A stretch of DNA of 7,534 bases from JBDRLD01 sp043813445 (GTDB lineage: Bacteria; Patescibacteriota; Patescibacteriia; JACPHY01). The stretch is from assembly GCA_043813445.1 (NCBI GenBank), contig JBDRLD010000046.1, positions 1 to 7,534 of the forward strand, given 5' to 3'. The notes beneath the pieces are model-generated. The model was given only the letters and a program-made list of their open reading frames with translations. It had not been told where the DNA came from and made no database searches. A program made the translations under genes and the position numbers. Positions 4,749 through 7,534 of the stretch are shown piece by piece (position 1 is the stretch's first letter; each line of letters begins with the position of its first letter).

Positions 4749-5498
4749 TCAATGAAGAAGATACTCCGGTTTGCCACCCCTGCTCATATAATACTTCAAC
4801 CATTCCGCAGTATACTCTCTCAGGGTATTGATGAGGACTCCCACCGAGCCAGTCAGTTCTCCTGTCTCGCTTGTGGCGATTTTCAGCGTTTCAGTGCTGA
4901 AGGGGGCCAATCGCACCGAAAGAACATATGTTTGGTCGGGGCCGCCCGTCGACTGTTCTTCCCACTCAAATGCAGCAACATCCCCGATGACGTCTAATTT
5001 CAGGAGCTCATCACCGACTTCCTCTCTCGAATATTCCGTGTACTCATCTCGTGCCCGCATCCATTCGAGCATTTCGGGATTAGGTGTAATTCCCACAACG
5101 AGAACAAGACGCAGAACCGTTGGGGCGAGGTAATGACCCGGAATAACGCCTTTCAAGTACACGCCCCGCATAATCGTCCACAGCTCCTCTCCTGTCGATA
5201 GAGTCTGAGCGAGCGAACTAGCGTTTTCATTGAACCGATAGTGCGTGTCAAAGAACTCGAGCGTGGTGTTGGTAAGCCGCGCGCGCAGGAGGCGTTCTTG
5301 CACATCCGGTTCCAGCTGCCAAATCTGGCACATGAACTCTAGCATTTTTGGTATGGTTTCGGTGTTTGGCCCTGACTGGAGTTCATTGATTGTCGGTTGT
5401 GTTGGTTGCACCGGCCACTCCTGTGCCCGTGTAGTCGGGACAACCAAGAGCAGAAGCGTGACACAAACGACGATGGAGACGACGCTGTTCCTACACAT
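4749..5498 (-). CDS. Secreted protein of unknown function, Sec signal peptide
   Basis: No recognised family. The 249-residue product begins with a classic Sec signal peptide: MCRNS, a hydrophobic run (about 6-20) and a probable cleavage after TTRA (about residue 25), giving a mature protein that starts near QEWPV. The mature part is acidic and mostly helical, with PKMLEFMCQIWQLEPDVQERLLR (50-72), a hydrophobic patch LRLVLVVGI (129-137), a beta-type stretch YVLSVRLAPFSTETLKIATSE (191-211) and a tyrosine-rich C-terminus EYTAEWLKYYMSR (228-240). There is no lipobox. The ATG at 5498 overlaps the end of the upstream gene by 8 nt and has GGAG 9 nt before it, so the two are translated from one message. 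Probably a partner of the upstream exported protein; a terminator follows. Confidence 0.78.
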   Translation of the reverse strand: MCRNSVVSIVVCVTLLLLVVPTTRAQEWPVQPTQPTINELQSGPNTETIPKMLEFMCQIWQLEPDVQERLLRARLTNTTLEFFDTHYRFNENASSLAQTLSTGEELWTIMRGVYLKGVIPGHYLAPTVLRLVLVVGITPNPEMLEWMRARDEYTEYSREEVGDELLKLDVIGDVAAFEWEEQSTGGPDQTYVLSVRLAPFSTETLKIATSETGELTGSVGVLINTLREYTAEWLKYYMSRGGKPEYLLH

Positions 5499-6162
5499 GA
5501 CGAATGTCTCCGAGCAGAGAGGTCAACGCTAGGCGTCCCTCATCCGAGTCGTGGTGGATGTTCTGGAACGTATCCGCGCGCCTCGTGCGCATTACGACGA
5601 GATGGTGATCCGGTGTCCAGACAGACAGGTCGCTATTCTGCTGCATGCGCGCGTAACCGCGGAAACGCGAGTCCACGAACTGCATCGTTCCATCCTCTTC
5701 GATGATCATCCTACCCCCAGACGGAAGAACGAAGCCGTCGTTCTTGAGGACACCGCGCTCGATCGCACGCATCCGCAGAATGTCTCCTCTGATCCGCTCG
5801 TCCTTGTTGAACGAGACACGAATGATGATGGGCTTTGGCGGAACAAATTGCTTCCACCCACGTGGCGCATCTGCCACGTGAGATTCGCCACCGAAATCAT
5901 CACTAGTACCCTTGATGATTCTGAGGATGCCACGGCCGATACTGCGGATGGCCGCGTAGATGCAATAACCAGCCGCTATAACTCCAAATAGAGCGATCGC
6001 CGGCCATAAAGCCGATCCAAGCCCACAACTAGCAACAGTGATGACAATGGTCTCCACGACGGCTTCTGCAGGTGTGGGTCTCAAAACAAGCATTCCCGCG
6101 ACCCCCATGGGGGTCGTGTAGAGGAATGACCTACGAGTCATCAGATAACGATTGCACGACAT
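5491..6162 (-). CDS. Exported/membrane protein with twin-arginine signal
   Basis: No recognised family. The 223-residue product has an N-terminal Tat-type signal: TRRSFL (9-14) with arginines 10-11, a short hydrophobic segment (about 19-28), an arginine in the c-region and a possible cleavage after AEA (34). A second, longer hydrophobic region follows (about 37-50 and 53-72), probably a membrane hairpin, so it may be anchored rather than released. The C-terminal part (about 110-223) is soluble, rich in beta-type runs such as PIIIRVSF (111-118) and GGRMIIEEDGTMQFV (149-163), and ends HH/DE-rich. The frame is open to an ATG at 6228, but ATG 6162 has GAGG 5 nt upstream and places the RR motif correctly. 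It overlaps the next gene by 8 nt. Transcription probably starts from 6450-6478 after a ~280-nt leader. Confidence 0.75.
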   Translation of the reverse strand: MSCNRYLMTRRSFLYTTPMGVAGMLVLRPTPAEAVVETIVITVASCGLGSALWPAIALFGVIAAGYCIYAAIRSIGRGILRIIKGTSDDFGGESHVADAPRGWKQFVPPKPIIIRVSFNKDERIRGDILRMRAIERGVLKNDGFVLPSGGRMIIEEDGTMQFVDSRFRGYARMQQNSDLSVWTPDHHLVVMRTRRADTFQNIHHDSDEGRLALTSLLGDIRHV

Positions 6163-6541
6163 TGTTGCCTCACTTGTAAAAGGGCCTCGGTCATGATAAT
6201 CAAGGAACAAATCGAATCTCTTGCACAAATTCGAGCACTCTCTATCACAACGATCGAGTCACGGAAGTTCTTACACACACCGCGTTTTTTCCTCGGTGCT
6301 TTCGGATTGAGAAGCAGTGCGGGAATAGTACCGCGTCATACATGCCCGTCCAGGGACCCAATATATGACTTCTCTTGGATTGTAGCCCCGACGTGTCGGG
6401 TCGCGTCAGCCAAGGAGCTGGGGGAAGACCATGGTGACGTGGCACGCCGAGTATACATCGCACACGGGTCCCTGTCAAACAATCGGCCGTTCGCGACAAC
6501 GTGTATGGGCATTATAGAGCTCGTGCAACAAAACAATCACG
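6163..6541. other. 379-nt intergenic region with a long leader
   Basis: No convincing gene: the small ORFs here have no ribosome-binding site and no protein-like composition. It holds the promoter at 6450-6478, a separate TATAAT on the minus strand (6511-6516) without a good -35, and a 6-bp hairpin CCCGAC-GT-GTCGGG (6387-6400) without a U tract. No clear terminator is visible after the gene ending at 6542. Confidence 0.5.
6450..6478 (-). promoter_or_regulatory. Near-consensus sigma70 promoter of the Tat/Sec exported pair
   Basis: Minus-strand TTGACA (6473-6478), exactly 17 nt, then TATACT (6450-6455): one mismatch to consensus overall. The start point would be about 6443, leaving a leader of about 280 nt before ATG 6162. 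The same architecture occurs at 4457-4485. Confidence 0.8.
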
Positions 6542-7534
6542 CTATTGTGAATCGAGTGCACCCTCGTGGTATCGACCGAGCGGATTCCAAATCATCCAAC
6601 TCTCAGTCCCCGTCTGATCAATCACCGCTTGCTGCTGCGCACGCACCATGGCGTCATCGTACATGGCACCGAGATTGAAATCCTGCAACCACGGACGCAC
6701 GGCTGGCTGCTGTGCCTCGGGAAGTGCGAGTATCCTCGGTACCCCGTGCGCGAGCGTCTGCGCAATTACGCCGTACGGATTCGCCGCCGGATCGGAAAAC
6801 CCCCCGAAGCCGGCAGAGTAGTGCGATGGATACACCATGGGCGCAAGTGCGTCAAAATATGGCGCAATCCGTTCAAGTTGCTGTCCAATTCCCATACCAT
6901 CAACCGCATAGAATGACATACCGAAAATATCCGCCGACGTACGGACGCCATGCTGACGAACCTCCGTGTCGATCCGCTTCACAAAGGACTCGATGACTTC
7001 GACGCGCGGAGTTACTCTATCCCAATGCGGATAGACGATGCGATTCAATGCGCCATCGGATGGGAAACGAATGTAGTCAAAATTCACCTCGTCGAATCCA
7101 AGTGCCACCGCTTCGTACGCGAGATCGATCGCGTACTGTATCACCTGTGGAGATGCGGGGTCGAGCCATGCGTACCCGATCTGATCGCGCCAGAGCGATC
7201 CGTCGCTTCGGTGAAGCGCCTCACTTGGGAACTTCTCCGCGTACCATGTATCTTGGAATACCGCGATCCGCGCAATGGCGAGTCCGCCGTTTCGATGGAT
7301 TGCATCAATGCGTCGCGGCAAATCACGAATCTTTTGTCGCTCCGGCACAATTTGGATAATCGGATCGGTCACCGGACGAAATGCAAGTCGTCCGTTCGCA
7401 TCCTTCAAATCGATGACGAGCGCATTCACCTCAGTAGAATCGAGAAGATCGAGAAAATGTTCAAACCGGTCACTCGCAGCGATGCCAGACGTGAGATAGA
7501 GCGCCCGCACCTCGGAAACAGGAACCATCTCCAT
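6542..7534 (-). CDS. DUF4015-type putative glycosyl hydrolase (TIM barrel), 5' end at window edge
   Basis: Resembles the putative glycosyl hydrolase domain DUF4015, a TIM-barrel family probably acting on cell-surface or extracellular glycans; the substrate is unknown. Visible family motifs: VRALYLTSG (9-17), NALVIDLKDANGRLAF (37-52), GGLAIARIAVFQD (83-95), WLDPASPQVIQYAIDLAYEA (123-142), GFDEVNFDYIRFPSDG (146-161; the acidic residues are candidate catalytic ones), TSADIFGMSFY (199-209), APMVYPSHYSAGFGG (231-245) and RPWLQDF (280-286). The domain is complete to its C-terminus. The first visible codon is an ATG at 7532-7534 on the window boundary. The domain starts within ten residues of it and no signal peptide is visible, so a signal or anchor sequence may lie beyond the edge. 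Separated from the next gene by 379 nt with its own promoter. Confidence 0.85.
   Translation of the reverse strand: MEMVPVSEVRALYLTSGIAASDRFEHFLDLLDSTEVNALVIDLKDANGRLAFRPVTDPIIQIVPERQKIRDLPRRIDAIHRNGGLAIARIAVFQDTWYAEKFPSEALHRSDGSLWRDQIGYAWLDPASPQVIQYAIDLAYEAVALGFDEVNFDYIRFPSDGALNRIVYPHWDRVTPRVEVIESFVKRIDTEVRQHGVRTSADIFGMSFYAVDGMGIGQQLERIAPYFDALAPMVYPSHYSAGFGGFSDPAANPYGVIAQTLAHGVPRILALPEAQQPAVRPWLQDFNLGAMYDDAMVRAQQQAVIDQTGTESWMIWNPLGRYHEGALDSQ

Noticed and set aside
6351..6474. 9-bp inverted repeat CAGGGACCC / GGGTCCCTG as ends of a mobile element
   Set aside because: At 106 nt spacing several such pairs are expected by chance in 7.5 kb. The arms do not extend, and one lies in the promoter spacer/-35.
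6245..6536. Small minus-strand ORFs in the 6163-6541 gap
   Set aside because: No SD sequence, odd Cys/Arg/Pro-rich composition, and they overlap the promoter and each other in different frames.

Overview
This window looks like chromosomal DNA of an uncultured bacterium, moderately GC-rich, with every recognisable gene on the minus strand. It uses the standard code: tgt and one secreted-protein gene end in TGA, so it is not a lineage that reads TGA as glycine. Candidate Phyla Radiation (Patescibacteria) is a plausible home: the dcw genes are compact, a DUF4015-type glycosidase-like protein is present, and several genes are orphans. That placement is inference.

Layout, reading with transcription from right to left. 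A DUF4015 glycosyl-hydrolase-like protein runs to the right edge (6542-7534). Next come a near-consensus sigma70 promoter (6450-6478) and a long leader. These lead into two overlapping genes for exported proteins: one with a twin-arginine signal (5491-6162) and one with a Sec signal (4749-5498). They end at a strong intrinsic terminator (4692-4715). A GC-rich palindromic element (4555-4618) lies between units. A second near-consensus promoter (4457-4485) drives a GTG-started orphan gene (3656-4411), which has its own terminator (3601-3630).

The left half is a short division/cell-wall (dcw) cluster: mraZ, rsmH and an FtsL-like gene, followed by tgt (queuosine tRNA modification) where ftsI/mur genes might be expected. 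Upstream of mraZ is the clearest regulatory structure of the window: seven GTGG boxes on the coding strand at about 10.5-nt phasing, overlapping a TTGACC-N18-TAAAAT promoter. This fits MraZ autoregulation. A perfect DnaA-box sequence overlaps the array.

Two gaps inside the dcw cluster hold repeats that abut the next start codon: an 86-nt imperfect palindrome before rsmH and a 5-unit degenerate heptamer tract before ftsL. Removing either leaves a 14-nt gap, and none of the three dcw genes has a recognisable Shine-Dalgarno (SD) sequence, unlike the other genes with a visible upstream region. A longer degenerate heptamer tract (24-135) runs up to the tgt stop codon. The tgt leader carries a 14-bp, strand-specific hairpin that resembles a terminator/attenuator. 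I saw no CRISPR array, tRNA, rRNA, transposase or defence system.
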